Below are positions 17,550-26,260 of a DNA stretch of 64,000 nt, piece after piece (the stretch's first letter is position 1; the number at the start of each line of letters is the position of its first letter). The notes beneath the pieces were generated by a model. It was not told where the DNA came from. It did not search any database and worked only from the letters and a program-made list of their open reading frames with translations. The position numbers and the translations under genes are program-made. This stretch comes from Bacillus sp. B15-48 (lineage in GTDB: Bacteria; Bacillota; Bacilli; Bacillales; Cytobacillaceae), in NCBI RefSeq assembly GCF_016879755.1, contig NZ_WOFU01000001.1, positions 1 to 64,000 on the forward strand, written 5' to 3'.

Positions 17550-17768
17550 ATGGGGCTATTAAACACATATAATGAATGGAAAAACTCCAGATATCAACGT
17601 CACATTTCTCTTATGAAGGATCAAAATAAATGCCCAGAATGTTTTGGCAGAGGATACCATGTTTTTTCCGCTAATGAATTTTTATACACAATCCCACCTT
17701 ATGATTGTTATGAATGCAATGGTACCGGTACTTTTACAGAGTGGACAAACTCAAATGACCCAACATGA
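17550..17768 (+). CDS. Small protein with two CxxCxGxG zinc-binding motifs
   Basis: A 72-residue protein with CPECFGRGYHVF (near 30) and CYECNGTGTF (near 55), the paired CxxCxGxG motif of the DnaJ zinc finger, and little else. It probably binds one zinc. No J-domain is present. I do not recognise a named family. The ribosome site is GAGGTGATAAA and it has its own terminator. Confidence 0.8.
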   Translation: MGLLNTYNEWKNSRYQRHISLMKDQNKCPECFGRGYHVFSANEFLYTIPPYDCYECNGTGTFTEWTNSNDPT

Positions 17769-17800
17769 TTTTATGCTACTTTCTCCAAAAATATGACTAA

Positions 17801-17836
17801 ATGAAAGACCTGTACTGCTGTACCGGTCTTTCATTT
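17801..17836 (+). terminator. Terminator after the CxxCxGxG gene
   Basis: GAAAGACCTGTA and TGTACCGGTCTTTC arms followed by ATTTAGTG. Confidence 0.7.
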
Positions 17837-17879
17837 AGTGTAAGATAAGGATGAATCATGATACAAGGAGGAACATAAC

Positions 17880-18923
17880 ATGAACTACGAAAATCAAATC
17901 CTTGGATTTGTTGGTACCTATACAAAAAGTACCAGTAAAGGAATTTACTCTTTCCATCTTGACAAGGATGCTGGTGTCATTAAAGACATTAACTGTGTAG
18001 TTGAGTTAAGCAATCCAACCTATTTAACGATTAGTGAAAATAAGCAATACTTATATTCTGTTATTAAAGACGGGGATTTAGGTGGAATTGCCACATTTTC
18101 CATTTCCGAAACTGGCCAATTGAACCCTCTTAATTCAACATTAGTAGAAGGGGCTCCGCCTTGTCACGTCAGTATCGAGAGTGAAAATAAGTTATTATCA
18201 GCTAATTACCATAAAGGGACTGTTGAATATTATCCTATCATGGATGATGGCAAAGTACAGCCAGCAACATCGATTGTTTATCATGAAGGTTCAGGACCAG
18301 ATCCTAGACAAGAAAAAGCACATGCTCATTTTGCCAGCTTTTCCCCGGATCGAAAATTCATCATTGCTATCGACCTCGGTACAGACGAAATTTATACATA
18401 TAAACAAATAAATGATAACCTCATTGAACATCAACGTTTTACTTGTACACCTGGCAGTGGGCCTAGACATCTCGTTTTTCATCCTAATCAACCTTATGTC
18501 TATGTCATGACTGAGTTTAGCTCGGAAGTCATTGTTCTCAATTATAATGCGGAGGAAGGTAGTTTTGAACATATTCAAACCATATCCACTCTTCCTGACC
18601 ACTTTTCAGAAAACAATCAAGGAAGTGCTATTCATATTTCCCGGGATGGAAAGTTTGTATATGCAGCTAACCGTGGGCATGACAGTATTGCTGTTTTCAA
18701 AGTGAACGATAAAAACTTTGAACTGACCTTTGTCGAACATACCTCTACGGAAGGAAATTGGCCGCGAGACTTTTCCTTAGACCCAACAGAGATGTATTTG
18801 GTTGCTTCAAATCAGAATTCAAATAACCTTACTTTATATTCAAGAGATAGTGATACTGGCAAGCTTACGCTTCTGCAAAAGGATATTGAGGTGCCAGAAC
18901 CTGTTTGCATAAAATTTTTGTAA
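17880..18923 (+). CDS. pgl: 6-phosphogluconolactonase, beta-propeller type
   Basis: A 347-residue seven-bladed propeller of the YbhE/YkgB lactonase family, which hydrolyses 6-phosphogluconolactone in the oxidative pentose phosphate pathway. Blocks include FVGTYTKSTSKGIYSF, EKAHAHFASFSPD, TPGSGPRHLVFHPN and FVYAANRGHDSIAVF. The ribosome site is AAGGAGG. The stop codon is followed within ten bases by repeat R2 copy a. Confidence 0.93.
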   Translation: MNYENQILGFVGTYTKSTSKGIYSFHLDKDAGVIKDINCVVELSNPTYLTISENKQYLYSVIKDGDLGGIATFSISETGQLNPLNSTLVEGAPPCHVSIESENKLLSANYHKGTVEYYPIMDDGKVQPATSIVYHEGSGPDPRQEKAHAHFASFSPDRKFIIAIDLGTDEIYTYKQINDNLIEHQRFTCTPGSGPRHLVFHPNQPYVYVMTEFSSEVIVLNYNAEEGSFEHIQTISTLPDHFSENNQGSAIHISRDGKFVYAANRGHDSIAVFKVNDKNFELTFVEHTSTEGNWPRDFSLDPTEMYLVASNQNSNNLTLYSRDSDTGKLTLLQKDIEVPEPVCIKFL

Positions 18924-18931
18924 TAAGAAAC

Positions 18932-19049
18932 AAAAGCGCAAGCGCCTTGGTCAGCCCCGACAAGCGCTGGAGGGCCGGCTATTGAAGTCGTTCTTTGACT
19001 TCATTAGACGGACCGAAGCGACTCGAGGGGCTAGGCGCTGGAGCTGGAT
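18932..19049 (+). repeat. Structured repeat R2, copy a (long hairpin)
   Basis: Begins AAAAGCGCAAGCGCC and ends GGCGCTGGAGCT. Outer stem AGCGCC/GGCGCT, next AGCCCC/GGGGCT, then CGCT/AGCG and GGCCG/CGGACC, closed by GAAGTC/GACTTC. Copy b at 28534-28656 keeps the same order of stems with compensating changes. It lies just after the pgl stop. Confidence 0.8.
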
Positions 19050-19106
19050 GCAAATTACGAGTCCAATTATCCACACCTTGAACATTTTATAATTTCCTAA
19101 ATATGA

Positions 19107-19140
19107 ACAAAAGAGGCATGCACTCGCATGCCTCTTTTTA
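19107..19140. terminator. Bidirectional terminator
   Basis: AAAAGAGGCATGC-ACTC-GCATGCCTCTTTT between the convergent pgl and MFS genes. Confidence 0.88.
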
Positions 19141-19171
19141 ATTGCATTTTTTCACTAAAAATAAAACCACA

Positions 19172-20404
19172 TCATAGTTGACGTGGATTTTTGAGGTTCT
19201 TCTGTTGCTCCTTCCATAGAAAAAACAGATAGAACATAATCGCAATCAGTACAGAAAAAGCGGAAGTCACATAAATACTTACATATCCCCAAGCATAGCC
19301 GATTTGACCAAAGGTAATCGCACCTATTCCGATTCCAAGATCAAAGAATGAAAAAAATGTAGCATTTGCCATTCCTTTTCTATTCGGTGCTGCCTTTGCT
19401 ACGGACCATGCTTGTAATGCTGGCTGCACCAAACCAAAACCTAGTCCATAAAAAATAGCTGCCAAAAAGAGAATCATGCTATTCGCCATCCATGCCAAGA
19501 GCAGCATTGCAAGCAATATTAAGACGGCACCTGGAATAAAAACGACTTTATGGCCTTTTTTATCATACAGTTTTCCTGCAAACGTTCGCGAAACCATGAG
19601 AAAAACGGCATAAATTAAAAAATACAATTCAATTCCTGCAACGCCTTCTTGAGCTGAATACAAAGGGAGGAATGTAGAGATTCCTCCAAATGTCACGGTA
19701 ATAAACAATAATAAAATCGATGGTGGTAGTGCACTCTTTTCGTAAACATCCCATTTATATTTTTGTTTTGGGACATTACGGTTCTCCACAGCTTTATAGT
19801 TTATTTTCCCAGCAAGTAAAAACGCAAGAAGTCCTAATAACGCACAAAGAAGAAATAATACTTCATATGATACGAATCCCGTTAACACAAGACCGAGCGC
19901 AGGACCGAGCGCAAGTGCGAGGCTGCCAGAAAGACCATAATAACCAAGCCCCTCTCCCCTTCTGCTAGCTGGAATAACGTCCGTCGCGACGGTCCCTGAT
20001 GCTGTCGTTGAAAAACCCCAGCCAACTCCTTGAATCACTCGAAGGAAGAACAAAAAAATGATGCTGGTAGCAAATCCGAAGGTACCGACAGAAACGACGA
20101 AAATGGCAAGCCCGCTCATATAAACAATTCTTCTCCCCTTTGACTCCAAAGCATGTCCTGCTAATGGACGCAGCAAAAGTGCAGAAAACGTAAAAATACC
20201 GACTACTAAACCAATAAGCTGATCATTTCCTCCTAGATGTTCGACAAATAATGGAATGGTAGGCAGTGTCATTTGAAATCCAAGGAAAATAAAGAAGTTA
20301 GCAACACAGATTAAAATAAAATCCCTCGTCCAAATTTTTTCTTTTACGACTTGTTCTTCCGTAAAAAGTTGTTTCCCCATCATCTTCCTACTCTCTTGGC
20401 CCAC
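19172..20404 (-). CDS. Major facilitator superfamily transporter
   Basis: A 410-residue protein with twelve predicted membrane segments. The MFS loop motif after helix 2 appears as RPLAGHALESKGRR (near 80), and helix 5 carries GLSGSLALALGPALGLVL, as in drug-efflux members. The substrate is unknown. The frame opens with GTG at 20404, and ATG codons at 20383 and 20380 with AGGAAG before them are alternative starts. It lies 12 bp after the DUF445 gene, so the two form an operon. Confidence 0.87.
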   Translation of the reverse strand: MGQESRKMMGKQLFTEEQVVKEKIWTRDFILICVANFFIFLGFQMTLPTIPLFVEHLGGNDQLIGLVVGIFTFSALLLRPLAGHALESKGRRIVYMSGLAIFVVSVGTFGFATSIIFLFFLRVIQGVGWGFSTTASGTVATDVIPASRRGEGLGYYGLSGSLALALGPALGLVLTGFVSYEVLFLLCALLGLLAFLLAGKINYKAVENRNVPKQKYKWDVYEKSALPPSILLLFITVTFGGISTFLPLYSAQEGVAGIELYFLIYAVFLMVSRTFAGKLYDKKGHKVVFIPGAVLILLAMLLLAWMANSMILFLAAIFYGLGFGLVQPALQAWSVAKAAPNRKGMANATFFSFFDLGIGIGAITFGQIGYAWGYVSIYVTSAFSVLIAIMFYLFFLWKEQQKNLKNPRQL

Positions 20405-20416
20405 TATCTTTTCTTT

Positions 20417-21679
20417 CTAATAGACGAGCATTTTGAATATCGTTAAAGCCACACCAATAATAAATCCGCACAACGCTCCGTTTACACGAATCCATTGAAT
20501 ATCCTTTCCGATATGAACTTCCATCATCTCAATTAAAGTTTCCGTATCAAGCTTGTCAAGATTTTCTTTGACTAACACGCCTATCTTAGCATGATGCTTT
20601 TCAACTAGTATTGCAATTTGATTATGTATCCATTTCTCAGTCGCTTCTATTTTTTCTTCATCTTTTCCCAACTTATTAATGAAGTTTAGAAGGACCGGAT
20701 TTATATATTGATCAACAAAATGATCTTGTTCAATAAATATGACGGCACGTGTTTTTATCTCGTCTAAAACTTGGTTCACTTGCGTCTCGATTTCAAGCTC
20801 TTCAACGAAGTGGTTTTTCCATTCGTTGATCTCGGTCATCAATTGTTCACGACGGTTAATCTCCACTAATTCTTGTCTGATCCATTCCAAAATTAACTTT
20901 CGGTAACGATTATCTTTCCTGCTCAAATTTCTAACTCTATTCATCAGAAAGGTTTGCATCATTTGACCAATTTTTTCCTCATTCACAAGTTGGTTGAAAG
21001 AATGGATGGCAAATTTCAACAATCCGTCAGCTTCAGTCGTTTCAATTAATTGTTTTCCTAGTTTCCCCATTGTTTGTTTTGCTTCTGTAGTAGCTGCCCA
21101 TTTCCCTGTCTCTTTTAAAATGAAATCTAGCGCTTTTTCATCATACTGTCTGGTTAGGATTTCTTTAGATATCGAATCCAACAACTTCGATGCATCGACG
21201 GATAACAAATACTTTTTAAATTCCTTCTCGAGCATCGGAGTCAACTTTTCTAACTCGAGCTTTTTTGTTGCTTCGAGAATGATTGCTTGGATTATTTTTT
21301 TTGTTCGCTCTAATTTGAGTTCTGTTTGAACAAGCTGAATGATACGCTTACTAAGTTCAATTTGCTTAATCTTTTCTTTAATACTTTCAGCCGATAGCCA
21401 TTCCGTTTCGATGATCCGTACGACTGATTGCGTAATTTTTTTTCGATTTTTAGGTAGTAGACCGGTATGAGGAATGGGAATTCCAAGCGGATGGCGAAAC
21501 AAGGCTGTTACCGCAAACCAGTCGGCAAGGCCACCAACAAGTCCTGCCTCGAATCCTCCTTGAAGCAGTCTTCCCCAAAGGGAATCTTGAAATGGAATCG
21601 TCAGCAAAAAGCCTGCTGCCATAATAGCCAAGGAGATGCCGGCTAAATGCCTTGATTTTTTTTCTGTTTTCAACGTCAT
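20417..21679 (-). CDS. DUF445 membrane protein (YheB-like)
   Basis: A 420-residue protein with N-terminal membrane helices (about 12-55, including GGLADWFAVTALFRHPLGIPIPHTG, the hallmark of DUF445), a long charged coiled-coil middle and a final membrane segment (ALCGFIIGVALTIFKML). The function is unknown. The ATG sits only one base past AGGAG, so the TTG six bases downstream (21673) may be the true start. Confidence 0.85.
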   Translation of the reverse strand: MTLKTEKKSRHLAGISLAIMAAGFLLTIPFQDSLWGRLLQGGFEAGLVGGLADWFAVTALFRHPLGIPIPHTGLLPKNRKKITQSVVRIIETEWLSAESIKEKIKQIELSKRIIQLVQTELKLERTKKIIQAIILEATKKLELEKLTPMLEKEFKKYLLSVDASKLLDSISKEILTRQYDEKALDFILKETGKWAATTEAKQTMGKLGKQLIETTEADGLLKFAIHSFNQLVNEEKIGQMMQTFLMNRVRNLSRKDNRYRKLILEWIRQELVEINRREQLMTEINEWKNHFVEELEIETQVNQVLDEIKTRAVIFIEQDHFVDQYINPVLLNFINKLGKDEEKIEATEKWIHNQIAILVEKHHAKIGVLVKENLDKLDTETLIEMMEVHIGKDIQWIRVNGALCGFIIGVALTIFKMLVY

Positions 21680-21777
21680 TCTCCTCTAAATAAAGTTATC
21701 TTCCGATTACTGGTAACTATATTATTGTATAGTTCCACTATAATTTCAAACACATGTATAGGTTTCTTCATAAAATA

Positions 21778-21812
21778 AAGAAACGCCTGGAAATGGTTTT
21801 CTTTCCAAGCGT
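21778..21812 (-). terminator. Terminator of the ZIP transporter gene
   Basis: GAAACGCcTGGAAA and TTTCCAaGCGTCC arms, with A-rich DNA on the left side giving a short T-tract on the minus strand. Confidence 0.65.
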
Positions 21813-21819
21813 CCATTAA

Positions 21820-22629
21820 TTAAATAAATAGTAGTAAACTCAAGGCCATTACAGCCATCCCACCTATGACACCGTAAATGGAAATATGTGCTTCATCATA
21901 CTTTTTAGCTGCAGGCAATAATTCATCAAGGGAAATAAAGATCATAATTCCTGCAACCGCCGCAAAAACAATACCGAACATGACATCATTTAAGAACGGC
22001 ATTAAAAACAGAAAAGCGACGATTGCTCCAAGTGGTTCTGCAAGCCCCGATAAGAAAGACAATTTGAATGCCTTCTTTTTATCCCCAGTTGCATAATAAA
22101 TCGGGACTGCAACGGCTATTCCCTCGGGAATATTGTGAATGGCAACAGCAACAGCAATCGCTACCCCAAGAGCTGGATCATGTAGTGCTGCCATGAAGGT
22201 TGCAATTCCTTCCGGAAAATTATGAATTGCGATTGCGAGTGCTGTAAACATCCCCATTTTAAGCAAAGCGGGATCTTGATCAGGTGAGACAGTTTTGTTC
22301 ATATCTTCTACCTTTTTCAATTCATGGGGATTACCGTGTTTAGGAATAAATTTATCAATTAAGGCAATTAAAAGCATTCCGCCAAAAAATCCGACAACTG
22401 TCATCCAATTTCCCATTGACTCACCTAACGATTCGGTAAGAGCTTCTTGGGCTTTGAAAAAAATTTCAACCATTGAAACATAAATCATAACTCCTGCTAA
22501 AAAACCGAGAGCTAATGATAAAAATTTTGTATTCGTTCGAGATGTAAAAAAGGCCAATAGACTCCCTATCCCCGTAGCAAGTCCTGCCATTAAGGTCAAA
22601 CCAAAAGCAATCAATAAATTCTCCGGCAT
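21820..22629 (-). CDS. zupT: ZIP-family zinc/divalent metal transporter (ZupT type)
   Basis: A 269-residue membrane protein with eight predicted helices. The two metal-site motifs HNFPEGIATF (near 137) and HNIPEGIAVAVPIY (near 163) are those of ZupT. It imports Zn2+ and possibly Fe2+ or Mn2+. The ribosome site is GGAGGAAACGGT. No Zur box was recognised upstream. Confidence 0.92.
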   Translation of the reverse strand: MPENLLIAFGLTLMAGLATGIGSLLAFFTSRTNTKFLSLALGFLAGVMIYVSMVEIFFKAQEALTESLGESMGNWMTVVGFFGGMLLIALIDKFIPKHGNPHELKKVEDMNKTVSPDQDPALLKMGMFTALAIAIHNFPEGIATFMAALHDPALGVAIAVAVAIHNIPEGIAVAVPIYYATGDKKKAFKLSFLSGLAEPLGAIVAFLFLMPFLNDVMFGIVFAAVAGIMIFISLDELLPAAKKYDEAHISIYGVIGGMAVMALSLLLFI

Positions 22630-22812
22630 ACCGTTTCCTCCAATCTAACGCCTAACTTTTACTCTGAGTCATTATATGCTCAAACAAGAAAAAGTTTACT
22701 ATAGGAAACATTTTAACCACTGGCAAACTTGTACGTCAAGATAATAGAGGAAAAGTTATTCACAAATTCCAAAACGTTTAACATTTCTTGAACGTTAAAA
22801 ACATCTCTCTTT

Positions 22813-23355
22813 TTATGAACTCAAAAAAACAGCACCATAAACTAAAGCACCAGCAATGACATATGCTGGATGAATGTTGAGCCTTTCCATTAACAGATAA
22901 CTTCCTCCACCAATCACCACTGTCTGCAAGCCTCCGACGGCTTCATATGAAGAAAAGAAGAAATCGTATACCATTCCCCCTAACAAGACAGCAATAACTG
23001 GCCTAATAACAATTGTTAGTCTTTTTACTTTTGGCGAGTCTTTGTACCTCATCAACAACCGAAGCAAGCCAATCATCAATAGCAACGATGGTGCGACCGT
23101 TGCAAAAATACCAACAATAGCTCCAAATATACCTCCTTGCATATAGCCAATATAGCCTGCTATTTTTGTTGCAATCGGACCTGGCAATGCATTTCCTAGA
23201 GCAAGAATTTCACTAAATTCACTAACCGTAAACCAACCATAACGACGAACAACTTCATTTTCTATTAAGGGAATCGATGCTGGTCCCCCACCATAACCAA
23301 GGATTCCAGGAATGAAAAAGGCCCAGAAAATTTTAAGATAAATCACCGATTCCAT
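22813..23355 (-). CDS. Chromate transporter, half-size ChrA subunit
   Basis: A 180-residue membrane protein with the CHR-domain blocks FFIPGILGYGGGPASIPLIENEVV, ALGNALPGPIATKIAGYIGY and GIFATVAPSLLLM. It is one of two adjacent half-size (short) CHR proteins that together correspond to one full-length ChrA. ChrA exports chromate, but many Bacillus pairs have untested substrates. It overlaps the next gene by 13 bp. Confidence 0.9.
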   Translation of the reverse strand: MESVIYLKIFWAFFIPGILGYGGGPASIPLIENEVVRRYGWFTVSEFSEILALGNALPGPIATKIAGYIGYMQGGIFGAIVGIFATVAPSLLLMIGLLRLLMRYKDSPKVKRLTIVIRPVIAVLLGGMVYDFFFSSYEAVGGLQTVVIGGGSYLLMERLNIHPAYVIAGALVYGAVFLSS

Positions 23356-23915
23356 CTCTCCTTTTTCATATGTTTCACTTTTCCATCCCCTTTTAAGAGT
23401 GCTCCCACCAATAGAAACAAGATTAATATTGCAGGGTGAAGCTGAAAACTTTCAAGAAGAAAAAAACTAACAATGATAAAAGTAAAAGTCCAGTACCACC
23501 CAAGCTTTGATTGCCCAGCCCGTTTAATAAATCCCCATGTTAAAACGGTAAGCATAACGGCAACGACCGGGATAACAGCCTCTGTCATTCCTCTGACCCA
23601 GGGCTCGTCCTTATAAGCATTTAAACTTGTTAAAAGTATAATCATCAGAAAGATTGTTGGGGCAACTGTTGCTACCAACGCGTTCACCATTCCCGTATAT
23701 CCACCGACACGCAAGCCAATATACCCTGCCATTTTCGTTGCCACTGGACCAGGAAGGGCATTCCCAAGAGCTAGAATGTCACTAAATTCCTCTGCATCTA
23801 TCCATTTATATTTCTCAACTACTTCTTTATAAACTAATGGAATGGACGAAGGGCCTCCTCCATAACCGAGTAAACCGACTCGAAAAAATGCTATAAAAAT
23901 CTCCCTTTGTCTCAT
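23343..23915 (-). CDS. Chromate transporter, half-size ChrA subunit
   Basis: A 190-residue CHR-domain protein with FFRVGLLGYGGGPSSIPLVYKEVV, ALGNALPGPVATKMAGYIGL and VATVAPTIFLMI, homologous to the downstream half. The pair is expected to form a heterodimer. The ATG at 23915 is preferred over GTG at 23924 because AAAAGGTG lies before it. Confidence 0.9.
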   Translation of the reverse strand: MRQREIFIAFFRVGLLGYGGGPSSIPLVYKEVVEKYKWIDAEEFSDILALGNALPGPVATKMAGYIGLRVGGYTGMVNALVATVAPTIFLMIILLTSLNAYKDEPWVRGMTEAVIPVVAVMLTVLTWGFIKRAGQSKLGWYWTFTFIIVSFFLLESFQLHPAILILFLLVGALLKGDGKVKHMKKERWNR

Positions 23916-24024
23916 CGTGTTCACCTTTTAAGATTCCCTTTCCAAATTATAGAATCAACAATTTTTCTTTCAATAGAAATCTCTTGCAAAACAGACAATC
24001 TACTTTAACTCGAAAGTCTTACAT

Positions 24025-24681
24025 TTAAATGATATGTGAAAATTTCTCGAGATCTTTGTTCTCTCCAATCACTAAGAGAATATCGTCCATTTCGAGCGCT
24101 TCTTCTGGGTCAGGGGCAATATTAATTCGATTTTTTTCTTTAATAGCGACAACTGTTACATTAAATTTGGCTCTTAAATCAAGTTCACGGAGGTTCTTTC
24201 CTTCCATACTTTTTGGTACCTGCATCTCTTCGATGCTATAATCGTCAGCTAGTTCAATAAAGTTCAAGACATTGGGTGCCGCCATCAATTGATGTGCCAC
24301 TCTTTCTCCCATATCCCTTTCTGGGAAAACAACTTTATCTGCTCCAACTTTATGAAGAACCTGTCCGTGGCTCTTATTAATCGCTTTGGCGACGACTTTT
24401 TTGACGCCCATTTCTTTTAGTAATAAAACCGTTAAGATACTCGCTTGAATATCATCGCCAATCGCTACAATGACCGTATCAAAATTCCTTATCCCCACTT
24501 CTTTCATCGTCTCTTCATCTGTAGAATCCCCGATTACCGCGTAAGAAACCGCATTCTTATAATGATCGATTTTCTCTGTACTTTTATCGATGACACAAAC
24601 TTCATTTCCTTCTTTAAACAAAGTAACTGCCACACTCGAGCCGAACCTTCCCATACCAACTACAGCATATTGCTTTTTCAT
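24025..24681 (-). CDS. ktrC: K+ channel/transporter regulatory subunit (KtrC/KtrA, RCK)
   Basis: A 218-residue RCK protein: Rossmann NAD/ATP-binding domain with GMGRFGSSVA (near 8) and acidic VCVIDKS, then a C-terminal RCK_C domain (about 135-218) that in homologues binds c-di-AMP. It gates a Ktr K+ transporter. No ktrB or ktrD channel subunit lies next to it, as in the B. subtilis ktrC arrangement. Its ribosome site overlaps the stop codon of a 30-codon ORF upstream. Confidence 0.9.
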   Translation of the reverse strand: MKKQYAVVGMGRFGSSVAVTLFKEGNEVCVIDKSTEKIDHYKNAVSYAVIGDSTDEETMKEVGIRNFDTVIVAIGDDIQASILTVLLLKEMGVKKVVAKAINKSHGQVLHKVGADKVVFPERDMGERVAHQLMAAPNVLNFIELADDYSIEEMQVPKSMEGKNLRELDLRAKFNVTVVAIKEKNRINIAPDPEEALEMDDILLVIGENKDLEKFSHII

Positions 24682-24696
24682 AATGGATCTTCCCTC

Positions 24697-24789
24697 CTAC
24701 ACACGTATATAGGAAAAATAAGGTAATATCAAGGCGACCAAGGCTAGTGTAAAGACAGTAACCACAGCAAGCTTATTTTTTGCTTCCAT
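24697..24789 (-). CDS. Candidate 30-residue membrane peptide upstream of ktrC
   Basis: ATG at 24789 to TAG at 24697. The product starts MEAKNKLAVVT and continues with a hydrophobic helix (residues 8-25) ending SYIRV: a charged N-terminus followed by one membrane span. The TAG is part of the ktrC ribosome site TAGGAGGG, which would couple translation. An in-frame TAA directly precedes the ATG, and no good ribosome site is seen before it, which is the main weakness. Size and position recall KdpF of the Kdp K+ pump, by analogy only. Confidence 0.4.
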   Translation of the reverse strand: MEAKNKLAVVTVFTLALVALILPYFSYIRV

Positions 24790-24865
24790 TTAAAAAATGG
24801 TACTGTATTTAAATATTTACCAATTCTCCCTGTTTTATGAATGTTTTCCACTGTTTAAATCTCGT

Positions 24866-24902
24866 AAAAAAGAGAGCGGAGGCAAATGCCTCCGCAAAAA
24901 AA
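24866..24902. terminator. Terminator after the 63-residue membrane protein gene
   Basis: GCGGAGGC-AAAT-GCCTCCGC hairpin with A-runs on both sides. The left A-run gives a T-tract on the minus strand. Confidence 0.8.
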
Positions 24903-25094
24903 TCACCGCCAAGTTTTGCTAAATAATTTTTTAAAGCCGAGATACAAAAGCGAAGTGGTGAAAATAAGAATTACTAGAGCAGCAGCAATCTCGAGGAATG
25001 GCGCTAACCCAGAAAGTACAGGAATTGCCGAAATATTCAATAAAGAAAATCCTGCAAGAATACAAAGTAAAAAAAGTAAGGCTGTATAAAGCAT
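24903..25094 (-). CDS. Small hydrophobic membrane protein, unknown function
   Basis: A 63-residue protein with two hydrophobic segments (about 2-22 and 32-52) and a basic C-terminus (GFKKLFSKTWR). The start at 25094 is set by GGAGGG seven bases upstream. I do not recognise the family. It lies divergent to the K+ channel gene yugO and near ktrC. Confidence 0.7.
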   Translation of the reverse strand: MLYTALLFLLCILAGFSLLNISAIPVLSGLAPFLEIAAALVILIFTTSLLYLGFKKLFSKTWR

Positions 25095-25263
25095 GATATC
25101 CCTCCTTACTGTTACCTTATGTTGAATAAGCTGGGCTGGATTGGACAAAAGCATATATTTTCAGTTGTTTACTCAGGAAAAGAATCTCTCCCTTCTGTTT
25201 CCGAAACACCTGAGCTGGGAATAATGTTGCTAAAAACCTAAAGTATTCAGGGAGTGGTATCGA

Positions 25264-26250
25264 TTGCCTCATCATCTTTATGTTCGTTTTGTCAGACTTC
25301 CACTGCTTTTAAGAATTCTTTTAATGACAGCTCTATTAATTTGTTTGTTCGGCCTTTTCATTCATTTGCTCGAACCGGATAATTTCCCTACAATAATGGA
25401 TGGTATTTGGTGGGCGGTTATTACGGCATCAACTGTCGGATATGGTGATTATGTTCCACTAACGATTGAAGGGAGAATTACCGGTATTCTTTTATTGTTA
25501 GTTGGCGCCGGTTTCCTGTCTGCTTACTTCGCAACACTGTCAACCATTGCTGTCACAAGACAAGATGAATATCAAAAGGGGGGATTGCAATATAAAGGGA
25601 AAGATCATTTAATCATTATTGGTTGGAATGAACGTTCCAAAAGGATATTAGCAACACTCGTAGAGACAAAGCAGCCAATTATATTGATTGACGATTCTTT
25701 AAGGAGCAACCCTCTACCTTATCAACATCTACATTTTATTAAGGGAAAATCGATGCAAGATGAAATTTTAATGAGGGCAAATATAAAAGAGGCAAAAAAG
25801 ATGATTATTACTGCTGACCAAAATCTCGATGAACTACAAGCGGATATGAATACGGTTCTCACCTTATTAGCTGTAAAAGGGCTCAACCCTGATATTATCT
25901 GTATTGCTGAAATTCTAACAAGCGAACAAGTGAACAATGCAAAACGAGCTGGGGCGGATGAACTCATTAAATCGAACAAGCTGACTAGTGCCATTATGCT
26001 AGACAGCCTTCATTCAATTGGAATGGTAAAGCCATTGAGTGACCTTTTATCGCAATTAAATGGGAAAAAATTAGAGTATCAAACAGCTTCGGAGGACACG
26101 ATTGGAAAAAGCTTTAAACAAGCCCATTTACATTTCCTTTCTAAAAAAATTATTTTGCTAGGAATTAAAAAAGGAGAAGACATAATTGTCAATCCCCAAA
26201 AAGAAATAATGATCGATAAAGACGATCACCTGTTGCTCATTATCCATTAA
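25264..26250 (+). CDS. yugO: Potassium channel protein YugO
   Basis: A 328-residue two-helix K+ channel with a cytoplasmic RCK/TrkA-N domain. Helices at about 8-30 and 75-98 flank the pore with filter TASTVGYGDY. The NAD-binding domain starts at IIIGWNERSKRIL (near 115). It matches B. subtilis YugO, the channel used in biofilm electrical signalling, in size and gene neighbourhood. The start is TTG with GGGAGTGG before it. The overlapping mstX gene of B. subtilis is not evident here. Confidence 0.92.
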   Translation: MPHHLYVRFVRLPLLLRILLMTALLICLFGLFIHLLEPDNFPTIMDGIWWAVITASTVGYGDYVPLTIEGRITGILLLLVGAGFLSAYFATLSTIAVTRQDEYQKGGLQYKGKDHLIIIGWNERSKRILATLVETKQPIILIDDSLRSNPLPYQHLHFIKGKSMQDEILMRANIKEAKKMIITADQNLDELQADMNTVLTLLAVKGLNPDIICIAEILTSEQVNNAKRAGADELIKSNKLTSAIMLDSLHSIGMVKPLSDLLSQLNGKKLEYQTASEDTIGKSFKQAHLHFLSKKIILLGIKKGEDIIVNPQKEIMIDKDDHLLLIIH

Positions 26251-26260
26251 AGTTGATATA

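Noticed and set aside
24682-24902. c-di-AMP (ydaO) riboswitch before ktrC
   Set aside because: The leader is too short and shows none of the conserved ydaO blocks, although K+ transport genes often carry this riboswitch.
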